From Basidiobolus meristosporus CBS 931.73 (lineage: Eukaryota; Basidiobolomycota; Basidiobolomycetes; Basidiobolales; Basidiobolaceae): a DNA stretch of 64,000 nt. The notes beneath the pieces were generated by a model. That model ran no database searches. It saw nothing but the letters and a program-made list of their open reading frames with translations, and was not told the origin of the DNA. Positions 44,282 to 54,959 of the stretch are shown here, in pieces; the first letter of the stretch is position 1; each line of letters starts with the position of its first letter. Location: assembly GCA_002104905.1 (NCBI GenBank), contig MCFE01000090.1:112537-176536 (forward strand), given 5' to 3'. The position numbers and the translations under genes were made by a program.

Positions 44282-44977
44282 ATGAACTCATTCCTTTGCC
44301 TGCTGGTTCTCGCGCTCTGCCTCACTGCGACTGTGGTGGATACCCTGCCATTGCACAACGTTAGTCGACCTAGTCCTGATTTTGCAGCAGCTGTCAATGC
44401 AGCTAAAGCTCACACACTCATGAAGAAGGACAAATACTCGCATGGGAGTGGTACGAATAACTATGATAATGGGAAAGACTACAACAACGGCAGCAAAAGT
44501 TACAGCAATGGAAACGGAAATAGCAAGAGCAATGGGGACGAGAGTAGCTCTGGTATCGGTAGCTCAGGTAGCAATAGAAGCAGTAGTAGCGGTAGCAATA
44601 GCCAGAGCACTACCTCCTCCAAGGGTACACTGCAATTCCGGTTCAACAATGGGCAGTGCACTGACTGGGCCGATGCTCGCTACGCACAGCTGACAGGCCA
44701 TCACGTAGCATGGTCGGGTGATGCACTAACCTGGACCTCCTCCGCCAGAAACACTGCTGGCTGGGCAGTTTCGAGTCAGCCCAAAGCCCCCTCCATCATT
44801 GTCATCCAGCCTGGGAATCAAGGTGTCGGCAGTGATGGCCACGTTGCAGTGGTTGAGAGGATTGAATCTGATGGTGAGGTGTACACCAGCAACTACAATT
44901 ACAACGGAGGCCCCTATGTCAAAACCTATGTGACCTTCAAGACAGGCAATGGGGTTAGCTTCATTTGGCATGACTGA
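44282..44977 (+). CDS. Secreted CHAP-domain protein, type A copy 1
   Basis: 231 residues, no intron. A signal peptide covers about 1-22 (MNSFLCLLVLALCL...). A propeptide-like stretch follows, then a Ser/Asn/Gly-rich linker (about 55-112), then the CHAP domain (about 115-231). Catalytic Cys126 lies in NGQCTDWAD and His187 in GHVAVVE; Glu192 and Asn204 (TSNYNY) fill the polar positions. CHAP domains cleave peptidoglycan amide bonds (amidase or endopeptidase), so an action on bacteria or wall peptides outside the cell is the best guess. The mature part has a single Cys, hence no disulfides. It is convergent with B1. Confidence 0.88.
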   Translation: MNSFLCLLVLALCLTATVVDTLPLHNVSRPSPDFAAAVNAAKAHTLMKKDKYSHGSGTNNYDNGKDYNNGSKSYSNGNGNSKSNGDESSSGIGSSGSNRSSSSGSNSQSTTSSKGTLQFRFNNGQCTDWADARYAQLTGHHVAWSGDALTWTSSARNTAGWAVSSQPKAPSIIVIQPGNQGVGSDGHVAVVERIESDGEVYTSNYNYNGGPYVKTYVTFKTGNGVSFIWHD

Positions 44978-45734
44978 TTCATCACTTTGCTTAATTTGGC
45001 ACAACCGACTGAACGGGTATTTCATTAGCTGGCTAATAAAGTACAGATATGGTTCAAAGCAACTTGGATCTAGATCGAACGGGGATTGGCTAATGAATGG
45101 TGGCTGTACAGTTCTTTCAGTCATACTCGACAATTACGAAAGGGTTGCTTACCCCATGATCAATGGTTTCAATATTCCCTAAGCGTAACATTCGCATCTA
45201 GTAGTAGGCTCGGAGAAACCATAGATCCGGTATAAAGGCCACCGTCCAGATTTAACGACACGCTTGTTTGCAAGGATTACTCCTTAAGGGGATATCGGTA
45301 TATATTTTCTGCATACCAGATACACCACTAATTCAACGTCAAAGCTATTTGGAATGGTTTCCTCCATGTGATTAGCGGATAGAGATGTCCGTTCACAGAT
45401 TGTCTACTACTGGAGTTGCGCACAATTTGTACCATATCCCTTGAAATAAAAGTGACTTCGTATTCATCTTCAATCATGACAGGCCTGTTCAATATAGTAG
45501 TAGTGAGTCAGCTTCGAAAACTGAAGGTCGTCAGTTCACCCGCGGCGCTTGATAATATATTCTGTTTATAGTGCAGTTAATATTCATCAGTGATATATGA
45601 ACTGCTTAAAAGGCCATACAAATATAGCTACTAATCGCAAAATAGAATCTTGCGGAAAAACGTGATGGAATGGTGCATCACTTATTTATTTATTGGGGTA
45701 TTTTCTATTGGGTATCTGAGCTGGACCTCTTCTC
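44978..45734. other. A1/B1 convergent spacer, copied at 50109-50884
   Basis: No gene. Nearly identical to the spacer after A2, differing by small changes and an insertion of about 20 bp in the second copy (around 50730). Confidence 0.7.
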
Positions 45735-46280
45735 CTATTCATACCAGATGAAGGACACTCCTTCGCCAGGCCAGAAGTTAACATATGTGGTGATGTAGGG
45801 ACCGCCGCGTCCATTCTCAACATAGTTCCAATTGCTGGTGTAAACACTTCCGTCGTCATTGATGCTCTCGACGACCGCGACATGGCCATAGGAGTCGCAA
45901 CCCTGATATCCAGGCTGGATGGCAATGATCGAAGGAACTCGTGGCTCGCTGGAGACAACCCAGCCTTCGGTGTTTTCAGCGCTTGCTGGCCACGTCTTGG
46001 CATTCCCCCACCACTGAGTGTGATGACAGGTGAGCTGGTAATAACGAGCATCTGCCCAATCGGTGCATTGACCATTATCGAAGCGAAATTGCAGTGAGCA
46101 TGCATTGTAGAGCTCGGATAGACCAGCGAGCTGAGCATGTGATCCAGATGTCTCGGTAGCGTTTGATGAGCCTGAGGTGGTGCTTGGTGTGGTCGAGGTG
46201 GGAAGCGCTTGGACAGCCAGACTTAGAAGACCAACGGCAGCGACAACAGCACCCGAAAGAAAGGAAGAGATTTTGACCAT
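45735..46280 (-). CDS. Secreted CHAP-domain protein, type B copy 1
   Basis: 181 residues, no intron. A signal peptide covers 1 to about 25 (MVKISSFLSGAVVAAVGLLSLAVQA), a short Thr/Ser linker follows, and CHAP spans about 61-181. Catalytic Cys72 is in NGQCTDWAD, His133 in GHVAVVE, Glu138 and Asn150 (TSNWNY). Extra Cys 61, 85 and 128, absent from type A, could form one disulfide. A TATATA box lies about 55 bp upstream and an inverted repeat GGAAT-TCG-ATTCC 163 bp upstream of the ATG. Likely a secreted peptidoglycan-type hydrolase; substrate not shown by sequence. Confidence 0.88.
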   Translation of the reverse strand: MVKISSFLSGAVVAAVGLLSLAVQALPTSTTPSTTSGSSNATETSGSHAQLAGLSELYNACSLQFRFDNGQCTDWADARYYQLTCHHTQWWGNAKTWPASAENTEGWVVSSEPRVPSIIAIQPGYQGCDSYGHVAVVESINDDGSVYTSNWNYVENGRGGPYITTYVNFWPGEGVSFIWYE

Positions 46281-46442
46281 ATTGTACTATTGAGTGTTTT
46301 GAACGTGCTGAATTCATGTCACGAAGCTCGTAATATATAGCTGAGGAGATCCGAGGAAGGTCGATCCAACGAATAACAGATCACATCGCGCTCACTATTC
46401 CAGGCTAGGATTTAACTGGGCTATCCATAACAAGTGGCATTT

Positions 46443-46455
46443 GGAATTCGATTCC
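46443..46455 (-). promoter_or_regulatory. Conserved inverted repeat upstream of B1
   Basis: GGAATTCGATTCC (arms GGAAT/ATTCC), 163 bp from the ATG. The same element lies at 48255-48267 (B2), 51595-51607 (B3, CAATTCC arm) and, with one arm decayed, 53375-53387 (B4), always 163-165 bp from the start codon. A dimeric regulator site is plausible; no regulator is identified. Confidence 0.5.
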
Positions 46456-47546
46456 TACCATCGAGTTAAAGCTCAGTAAGAAATTTCCAAAACCCCCAAT
46501 CCAATCAATCTGGATCTTGCTTACCTTTGCAGATCGAATTGTACTTCAAGTTATTCACCATATATGGAGACCGCAAGTTGGTCACAGATTGGTTTAGTAA
46601 TCCTCGATGAAGTTTGACTACTGCCATGTTTGGTCATGGAAGTCAATTTGGCACGCCCCTAGATCTACATTTCCGATTAGGGATTAGTCTATCATCTCAG
46701 TGCGCAGAGTCAGTTTTTTGCTTTAGTTTTAGAAGATCAGGAAGGTTTCTTGTTAGTAGAGTGTCCAATTCTCGAAGATTCAAGGACCCCGCCTACCGTA
46801 GTGCGAACACGGAATATCGAATTCAAGTCTAGACTCTGTCAATATAGGCCTACGTAGATCGTGAAATATCAGATCCTGAGATTATTGACTTTCATCTAAA
46901 ATAGGTGCGGAGATGGCGGATTTTTTTGATCGGTTACTTTCGTTTTATCACTATCTTTATCCAATTGTTTTGTGTTGAAAAAGCTTTGATAGAATCCTCT
47001 ATGTTTGAACCATATGTTTGTATCGGTTTCGGAACAAGTGTGATTCCATGTACTACATTCCATTGCTGGCTAATGTATACGTTGACCCATACGGTAGACA
47101 CGATTTGGAGCAGCCACGAAACTACAATTGTTACAGAGTAAACCCGTAATATCAAACCATAATACAAGCACTACGTCTTTACCCTCTAAAGTGTATGCAT
47201 CTTTCACTCGTATAATATTAAGGCTAGAGGGGCCTTTGTTGCAAACTCCATAATTCCTGCTGCTAAGAGTAAGTAAATATCCGATATCTATAACTAGTCT
47301 CCTAAATGCAAAGACTGAGTTAATCAGGTTGATGTAAATATGGCAACAATCACAAATAATCATTACGACTAGCTAGTGCTATATGCATCTCCGAGCAACA
47401 ATGCTACTTGTCAATGTTATAGTATTTCAGTCAAGCGCGATAAACGCATATCAGGCAGGTCACACTGGAAAACGAGATAGAGTGGTGTTTTACTTATTTA
47501 TTTATTGGGGTATTTTCTATTGGGTATCTGAGCTGGACCTCTTCTC
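46456..47546. other. B1-B2 spacer, copied at 51608-52665
   Basis: A/T-rich, no gene supported. The small frames at 46905-47141 and 52025-52261 correspond between the copies but do not stay protein-like, so I treat them as chance ORFs. Confidence 0.6.
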
Positions 47547-48092
47547 CTATTCATACCAGATGAAGGAGACTCCTTCGCCAGGCCAGAAGTTAACATATGT
47601 GGTGATGTAGGGACCGCCGCGTCCATTCTCAACGTAGTTCCAGTTGCTGGTGTAGACACTTCCGTCGTCATTGATGCTCTCGACGACCGCGACATGGCCA
47701 TAGGAGTCGCAACCCTGATATCCAGGCTGGATGACAATGATCGAAGGAACTCGTGGCTCGCTGGAGACAACCCAGCCTTCGGTGTTTTCAGCGCTTGCTG
47801 GCCACGTCTTGGCATTCCCCCACCACTGAGTGTGATGACAGGTGAGCTGGTAATAACGAGCATCTGCCCAATCGGTGCATTGGCCGTTATCGAAGCGAAA
47901 TTGCAGTGAGCATGCATTGTAGAGCTCGGATAGACCAGCGAGCTGAGCATGTGATCCAGATGCCTCGGTAGCGTTTGATGAGCCTGAGGTGGTGCTTGGA
48001 GTGGTCGAGGTGGGAAGCGCTTGGACAGCCAGACTTAGAAGACCAACGGCAGCGACAACAGCGCCCGAAAGAAAGGAAGAGATTTTGACCAT
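47547..48092 (-). CDS. Secreted CHAP-domain protein, type B copy 2
   Basis: 181 residues, intronless. Differs from B1 at two residues (Thr44Ala; Ala120Val). Same signal peptide, Cys72/His133/Glu138/Asn150 set and extra Cys. Upstream: TAATAAAT in the TATA position, inverted repeat at 48255-48267. It shares Ala44 with B4, as expected if B2 and B4 are the corresponding members of the duplicated unit. Confidence 0.88.
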   Translation of the reverse strand: MVKISSFLSGAVVAAVGLLSLAVQALPTSTTPSTTSGSSNATEASGSHAQLAGLSELYNACSLQFRFDNGQCTDWADARYYQLTCHHTQWWGNAKTWPASAENTEGWVVSSEPRVPSIIVIQPGYQGCDSYGHVAVVESINDDGSVYTSNWNYVENGRGGPYITTYVNFWPGEGVSFIWYE

Positions 48093-49412
48093 ATTGTACT
48101 ATTGAGTGTTGTGAACGTGTTGAATCCATGGCACAAAGCTCGTAATAAATAGCTGAGGAGATCTGAGAAAGGTCAATCCAACAAGCAACAAGTCACAGTC
48201 CGCTTACTATTCTGGGCCAGGATTTAACGGAGCTATCCATAACAAGTGGCATTTGGAATTCGATTCCTACCATCGAGTTGAAGCCGAGTAGAAAATTTCT
48301 CAAACCATTAATCCAGTAGATTTGTATCTTACCTTCCAAAATGAAGCATATATCAAGGATGCTGCCATATATGAAAATTCATCTAGTTATAGAATGTCCT
48401 TATTCCTAATTTACTACCACATTAGGCTTGGAAGGCACGTGCTTATATTTCCGATTTCGATTCAGGATCGCTCCAAGTAGTCCACAGTCGTTGAGATTCT
48501 TGATTATGGTACTAATTGTGCTTTTTCTTGACGGAACATTGTAGGAACCTCGCGATGTCTGGATATGTTACACTCTAAAAAGTGCTTTTTTCTCAGTAAT
48601 CAGTTGAAGTCTAGACCCTACCAACATGGTGCTTCGAATTCAGGCTTCAAAGATCCACCCATAGCGTATTTTTAGAGTCAAAAGTCTCGGGTTTTGTTAA
48701 CGAAAGATCGTTAACCTGTAGATTTGGGGGACCGATGCAATGTCATCTTGGTCTTCTGAAGACTCTGCTACTTACCTTCATTCAAATACATTCGTATATC
48801 GGGTAATTAAAATTGGGCCCCTAAGGGTAGCTGATCAATTTATGTAGCAATTCTCCAAACGCCAAAATCTGAAAACAAAAAAGTCGTATTGGTATAAGAA
48901 GAGTCAGAATCAACGAATGCAAGATGCATCACTAAGAGTAGGATTGGGAGGAAGTGGTGGAACCAGCAATGGGAGTATTGATTAGAAGAACAGTTCTAAT
49001 GTGATGGTTGGGGAATAGGGGTAAGGATCTGGAAGCTTATATTAATGTGGGGTGTGTGACGTCCTGAGTAGACTGCTATCAGAAGCGATATTATTACACT
49101 GGAACATTGTTTACTCAGATGCCCTATACGCCTGATGAGAGATTATTGAGAAATGAGACATGAGCTGAGTATGATATGGCGAAAATCTATTTTCATCATA
49201 TGGCACGCTAACTCTGGACTCTTGCCCATGTATGTTGATTGCTCTTCATTCCCGACTCTATGGAACGAGTCCTTGCTGCCTATATGGCTATATGCAAAGA
49301 GAAGAGTAATGAAGGTGGTCTCCGCATCCCTTACCCAGAACACAGTATAAATACGTGCACTTTGGTTGTTGGATATCATCAACTACTACTTCTGGATAAG
49401 TACACTCCAAAA
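48093..49412. other. Junction between the two duplicated CHAP units
   Basis: No gene recognised. From about 49080 the sequence becomes homologous to about 43970 onward (TTATTAC(A/G)CTGGAACATTG...), marking the start of the second unit. A2's TATAAAT is at 49346-49352. Confidence 0.6.
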
Positions 49413-50108
49413 ATGAACTCATTCCTTTGCCTGCTGGTCCTCGCACTCTGCCTCACTGCAAATGTGGTGGATACCCTGCCATTGCACGACGTCAGTCGAC
49501 CTAGTCTGGGTCTTGCAGGAGCTGTCGATGCAGCTAAAGCGCACACACTCATGAAGAAGGACAAATACTCGCATGGGAGTGGTACGAATAACTATGGTAA
49601 TGGGAAAGACTACTACAACGGCAGCAAAAGTTACAGCAATGGAAACGGAAATAGCAAGAGCAATGGGGACGAGAATAGCTCTGGTATCGGTAGTTCAGGT
49701 AGCAATGGAAGCAGTAGTAGCGGTAGCAATAGCCAGAGCACTACCTCCTCCAAGGGTACACTGCAATTCCGGTTCAACAATGGGCAGTGCACTGACTGGG
49801 CCGATGCTCGCTACGCACAGCTGTCAGGCCATCATGTAGCATGGTCGGGTGATGCACTAACCTGGACCTCCTCCGCCAGAAATGCTGCTGGCTGGACGGT
49901 TTCGAATCAGCCCAAAGTCCCCTCCATCATTGTCATCCAGCCTGGGAATCAAGGTGTCGGCAGTGATGGCCACGTTGCAGTGGTTGAAAGGATTGAATCT
50001 GATGGTGAGGTGTACACCAGCAACTACAATTACAACGGAGGCCCCTATGTCAAAACCTATGTGACCTTCAAGACAGGCAATGGGGTTAGCTTCATTTGGC
50101 ATGACTGA
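49413..50108 (+). CDS. Secreted CHAP-domain protein, type A copy 2
   Basis: 231 residues, no intron. Same plan as A1: signal peptide, linker and CHAP domain with Cys126, His187, Glu192 and Asn204 all kept. Differences from A1 cluster in the propeptide (around residues 17-38) and at a few surface positions (for example LTG/LSG, AVSSQPKA/TVSNQPKV). The domain core is unchanged, suggesting selection to keep activity. Confidence 0.88.
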   Translation: MNSFLCLLVLALCLTANVVDTLPLHDVSRPSLGLAGAVDAAKAHTLMKKDKYSHGSGTNNYGNGKDYYNGSKSYSNGNGNSKSNGDENSSGIGSSGSNGSSSSGSNSQSTTSSKGTLQFRFNNGQCTDWADARYAQLSGHHVAWSGDALTWTSSARNAAGWTVSNQPKVPSIIVIQPGNQGVGSDGHVAVVERIESDGEVYTSNYNYNGGPYVKTYVTFKTGNGVSFIWHD

Positions 50109-50884
50109 TTCATCACTTTGCTTTATTTGGCACAACCGACTGAACGGGTATTTCATTAGCTGGCTAATAAAGTACAGATATGGTTCAAAGCAACTTGGAT
50201 CTAGATCGAACGGGGATTGGCTAATGAATGGTGGCTGTACAGTTCTTTCAGTCATACTTGACAATTACGAAAGGGTTGCTTACCCCATGATCAATGGTTT
50301 CAATATTCCCTAAGCGTAACATCCGCATCTAGTAGTAGGCTCGGAGAAACCATAGATCCGGTATAAAGGCCACCGTCCAGATTTAACGACACGCTTGTTT
50401 GCAAGGATTACTCCTTAAGGGGATATCGGTATATATTTTCTGCATACCAGATACACCACTAATTCAACGTCAAAGCTATTTGGAAATGGTTTCCTCCATG
50501 TGATTAGCGGATAGAGATGTCGTTCACAGATTGTCTACTACTGGAGTTGCGCACAATTTGTACCATATCCCTTGAAATAAAAGTGACTTCGTATTCACCT
50601 TCAATCATGACAGGCCTGTTCAATATAGTAGTAGTGAGTCAGCTTCGAAAACTGAAGGTCGTCAGTTCACCCGCGGCGCTTGATAATATATTCTGTTTAT
50701 AGTGCAGTTAATATTCATCAGTGATATACGTGCATCGAATACTTAAGAGCTGCTTAAAAGGCCATACAAATATAGCTACTAATCGCTAAAATAGAATCTT
50801 GCTGGAAAAACGTGATGGAATGGTACTTCACTTATTTATTTATTGGGGTATTTTCTATTGGGTATCTGAGCTGGACCTCTTCTC

Positions 50885-51430
50885 CTATTCATACCAGATG
50901 AAGGACACTCCTTCGCCAGGCCAGAAGTTAACATATGTGGTGATGTAGGGACCGCCGCGTCCATTCTCAACGTAGTTCCAGTTGCTGGTGTAGACACTTC
51001 CGTCGTCGTTGATGCTCTCGACGACTGCGACGTGGCCATAGGAGTCGCAACCCTGATATCCAGGCTGGATGGCAATGATCGAAGGAACTCGTGGCTCGCT
51101 GGAGACAACCCAGCCTTCGGTGTTTTCAGCGCTTGCTGGCCACGTCTTGGCATTCCCCCACCACTGAGTGTGATGACAGGTGAGCTGGTAATAACGAGCA
51201 TCTGCCCAATCGGTGCATTGGCCGTTATCGAAGCGAAATTGCAGTGAGCATGCATTGTAGAGCTCGGATAGACCAGCGAGCTGAGCATGTGATCCAGATG
51301 TCTCGGTAGCGTTTGATGAGCCTGAGGTGGTGCTTGGAGTGGTCGAGGTGGGAAGCGCTTGGACAGTCAGACTTAGAAGACCAACGGCAGCGACAACAGC
51401 GCCCGAAAGAAAGGAAGAGATTTTGACCAT
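50885..51430 (-). CDS. Secreted CHAP-domain protein, type B copy 3
   Basis: 181 residues, intronless. Identical to B1 except Ala22Thr in the signal peptide. Shares Thr44 with B1, its counterpart in the first unit. Catalytic residues intact. TATATA box near 51485 and inverted repeat at 51595-51607 upstream. Confidence 0.88.
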   Translation of the reverse strand: MVKISSFLSGAVVAAVGLLSLTVQALPTSTTPSTTSGSSNATETSGSHAQLAGLSELYNACSLQFRFDNGQCTDWADARYYQLTCHHTQWWGNAKTWPASAENTEGWVVSSEPRVPSIIAIQPGYQGCDSYGHVAVVESINDDGSVYTSNWNYVENGRGGPYITTYVNFWPGEGVSFIWYE

Positions 51431-52665
51431 ATTGTACTATTGAGTTGTTGTGAACGTGTTGAATCCATGGCACAAAGCTCGTAATATATAGCTGAGGAGA
51501 TCTGAGGAAGGTCAATCCAACAAATACCAGATCACAACGCGCCCACTATTCTAGGCCAGGATTTAACGGGGCTAACCATAACTAGTGGCCTATAGGAATT
51601 CAATTCCTACCATCGAGTTGAAGTTGAGATAGGAAATTTCCAAAATCCCCAGTCAAATCAATCTGGATCTTGCTTACTTCAAGTTATCCACCAGATATGG
51701 AAACCACAAGTTTGTCACAGATTGGTGCAGAAATCCTCGATGAAGATTGACTACTGCCCTATTTGGTCATGGAAGTCAATTTGGCACGCCCCTAGATCTT
51801 CATTTCCGATTAGGGATTAGTCTTTCATCTCAGCGCGCAGTATCAGTTGTTTGCTTTTCGTTATAGAAGATCAGGAAGGTCCCTTGTTAGTAGGGTGACC
51901 AATTCCCGGTGATCGAAGGACCCCACCCACCATAGTGTAAACACGGAATATCGAACTCAAGTCTAGACTCTGTCAATATAGGCCTATGTAGATCTGAATA
52001 TCTGAGATCTGTCATCTAAAATGGGTGCGGAGATGGCGGATTTTTTTGATCGGTTACTTTCGTTTTATCATTATCTTTATCCAATTGTTGTGTGTTGATA
52101 GAGCTTTGATAGGATTCTCCATGCTTGAGCCATATGTGTATTGCGGTTTCGGAACAAGTGTGATTTCATCTATTACATTCTATTGTTGGTTAATGTGTGT
52201 GTTGACCCATACGGTAGTAATGATTTGGAGCAGCCACGAAACTGCAATTGTTACAGAGTAAACCCGTAATATCAAACCATAATATAAGCACTACGTCTTT
52301 ACCCTCTAAAGTGTATACATCTTCTACTCGTATATGTTAAGGCTAGAGGGGCCTTTGTTGTAGACTCCATAATTCCTGCTGCTAAAAGTAAGTAAACATT
52401 AGATATCTATAACGCATCTCTTACATGCGAAGACCGAGTTAATTAACTTGAAGTAAATCTGGTGATAAACACAAATAATAATTACGACTAGCCAGTACTA
52501 TATGCATCTCCGAGCAACAATCCTACTTCTCAATGTTATGATACTTCAGTCAAGCGTGATAAACGCATAGAAGGTAGGTCACACTGGAAAACGAGATAGA
52601 GTGATGTTTCACTTATTTATTTATTGGGGTATTTTCTATTGGGTATCTGAGCTGGACCTCTTCTC

Positions 52666-53211
52666 CTATTCATACCAGATGAAGGACACTCCTTCGCCAG
52701 GCCAGAAGTTAACATATGTGGTGATGTAGGGACCGCCGCGTCCATTCTCAACGTAGTTCCAGTTGCTGGTGTAGACACTTCCGTCGTCGTTGATGCTCTC
52801 GACGACCGCGACATGGCCATAGGAGTCGCAACCCTGATATCCAGGCTGGATGGCAATGATCGAAGGAACTCGTGGCTCGCTGGAGACAACCCAGCCTTCG
52901 GTGTTTTCAGCGCTTGCTGGCCACGTCTTGGCATTCCCCCACCACTGAGTGTGATGACAGGTGAGCTGGTAATAACGAGCATCTGCCCAATCGGTGCATT
53001 GGCCGTTATCGAAGCGAAATTGCAGTGAGCATGCATTGTAGAGCTCGGATAGACCAGCGAGCTGAGCATGTGATCCAGATGCCTCGGTAGCGTTTGATGA
53101 GCCTGAGGTGGTGCTTGGAGTGGTCGAGGTGGGAAGCGCTTGGACAGCCAGACTTAGAAGACCAACGGCAGCGACAACAGCGCCCGAAAGAAAGGAAGAG
53201 ATTTTGACCAT
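52666..53211 (-). CDS. Secreted CHAP-domain protein, type B copy 4
   Basis: 181 residues, intronless. Differs from B1 only at residue 44 (Ala). Catalytic Cys72, His133, Glu138, Asn150 and extra Cys are kept. TATATA near 53270; the upstream inverted repeat (53375-53387) has a degraded right arm, so this copy may be regulated differently. Confidence 0.88.
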   Translation of the reverse strand: MVKISSFLSGAVVAAVGLLSLAVQALPTSTTPSTTSGSSNATEASGSHAQLAGLSELYNACSLQFRFDNGQCTDWADARYYQLTCHHTQWWGNAKTWPASAENTEGWVVSSEPRVPSIIAIQPGYQGCDSYGHVAVVESINDDGSVYTSNWNYVENGRGGPYITTYVNFWPGEGVSFIWYE

Positions 53212-53387
53212 GTTGTACTATTGAGTTGTTGTGAACGTGTTGAATCCATGGCACAAACCTCGCAATATATAGCTGAGGAGATCTGAGGAAGGCTAACCCA
53301 GCAAACAACAGATCGTAGTCCGCTAACTATTCCAGGCCAGGATTTAACGGGGATAACCATAACCAGTGGCCTTAGGAATTCTATTGC

Positions 53388-54959
53388 TATCATCCAGTTA
53401 AAGTTGGGCCAACGATTCCTACAGTTCTCAATCGATTCGATGTGGATCTGGCTCACCTTCGCTTATTGGATAGTACATCTGAACACCATATATGGTGGAG
53501 TACATGGTTCTGTATTTTATAATGGAGATATTCAGCCGCCATATTTAGTCATGGTAGTCGATTTGGCACGTCCTTAGATCTGCACTTGCAATTAGGGATG
53601 ATCTCAGTCAGAGGTATATCTGATCTTCTATAAAGAAAGCGAATAATTGTTACTGCGCACCAAGTGATTGTCTAATTCTCAGTACTGCAGTGTAATCACA
53701 TATTAATGAGTTCAAGTCCAGACTGTGTGAGCGTAAGCGTATGTGAAACGTTCATTATAAGCCAATAAGAGGAGCTTAGCTGATAATTTCAACATGCTAC
53801 ATCACTTGTTTCATCATCTCAGCCATTTATTTTGGATCGACAAAGCTTTGATAAGATTCGCCTCACTTGAGCCATGCGCTTCTTGCTGTTGCTGAATCCA
53901 CACAGCTTTATGCATCATATTTCATTGTTGGCTGATGTCCATCTTGACAGGTGAGCTATTTATACTTTTTAGCGATTACATATCCAATATTTTTACAAGA
54001 TAAAACTAAAGTACAATGATTATATCTGTTGATGGGTGCTCGTTGTTTGATCATCATGGCTAAAGAATACTGAAAACAAACAAAGATAGAAAATATTACC
54101 AAGATGTAGGTGCTGTAGCCAAGCCTGCAAAAGGCAAGCAAAGGCCTGAAAAGGTTAGAATCTGTTTGCAAAAACAGCACACAATCAATGAATGCTCTAG
54201 AAAGAGAAGAAGGTACTCCTGAGTTCTACAGTTGGCTCTGTTGGTGTAAGTAACATTTTCACACACCCTATAAGAGAAAAAATATACTTCAAATCTTGAC
54301 ATACTCAATGGCTAATATATATCATTGTTATTGCTGTATCCAAGAGAAAAGTGTAATAAACTCTTGAATTAGTTAACTGAACCTAAGTGATGACTAAGTG
54401 CAGAATCTTAGAATTGTGAAGGGTGACAGAAATATTAGCAGAGAAGTTCTGGTCTAAAATTGGTTTTGTATATAGTTGAGTTGGGCTATAAAGGCAGCAG
54501 AGTTGGCTTGCTATATAGGCTAGGCTTGGTGTTCTTGGGAATACTGGATGTGCTAGGCTTGGGTGAAAACTAGAACAGAATTGTGGAATTCTTGATTTTG
54601 CTGAGCACATTAATTTGTGAGCACACACTAAACCAAAAGGTTCAGTAAACTTTATTTATACTTTTCTGATTGAGTAGACATTAGTAAGTGCCAAGAGATT
54701 GGACTAATTGAAATCTGTTAGGGTGTTGATAGGTGCATAAGATAAATGAAAAATTGCATCATTAATTGGCTGATGTCTTGGCAACTGCTAAGTGGTTGGA
54801 TAAATCTCAGATGACTAATCACTTGGAAAGGCTTAGCAGATCAGTTAAGGACATCATGACCTCATGAAAATTGATCAGGTATAACAGCTAATACAGACTG
54901 TGAGAAGTGATAAATTAAACCATTACAGGGATTAGTTATGTTTAGGTTAGGGATATACA
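53388..54959. other. A/T-rich intergenic and transposon-like sequence before the LINE array
   Basis: No intact gene. Upstream parts decay from homology with the CHAP spacers (to about 53960). From about 54000 the sequence looks repetitive, with many short frames and stops, but I cannot assign it to a family. TTAGGTTAGGG, a telomere-like sequence, lies at 54942-54952 just before the first LINE piece. Confidence 0.4.

Noticed and set aside
45686-46138. 150-codon frame opposite each type B CHAP gene (also 47498, 50836, 52617)
   Set aside because: Shadow of the CHAP coding strand in another frame; the CHAP frame has the signal peptide and catalytic motifs.
46905-47141. Hydrophobic 78-codon frame repeated at 52025-52261 within the CHAP spacers
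   Set aside because: Conserved only because the spacer was duplicated; substitutions do not favour the protein and it lies in B-gene upstream DNA.
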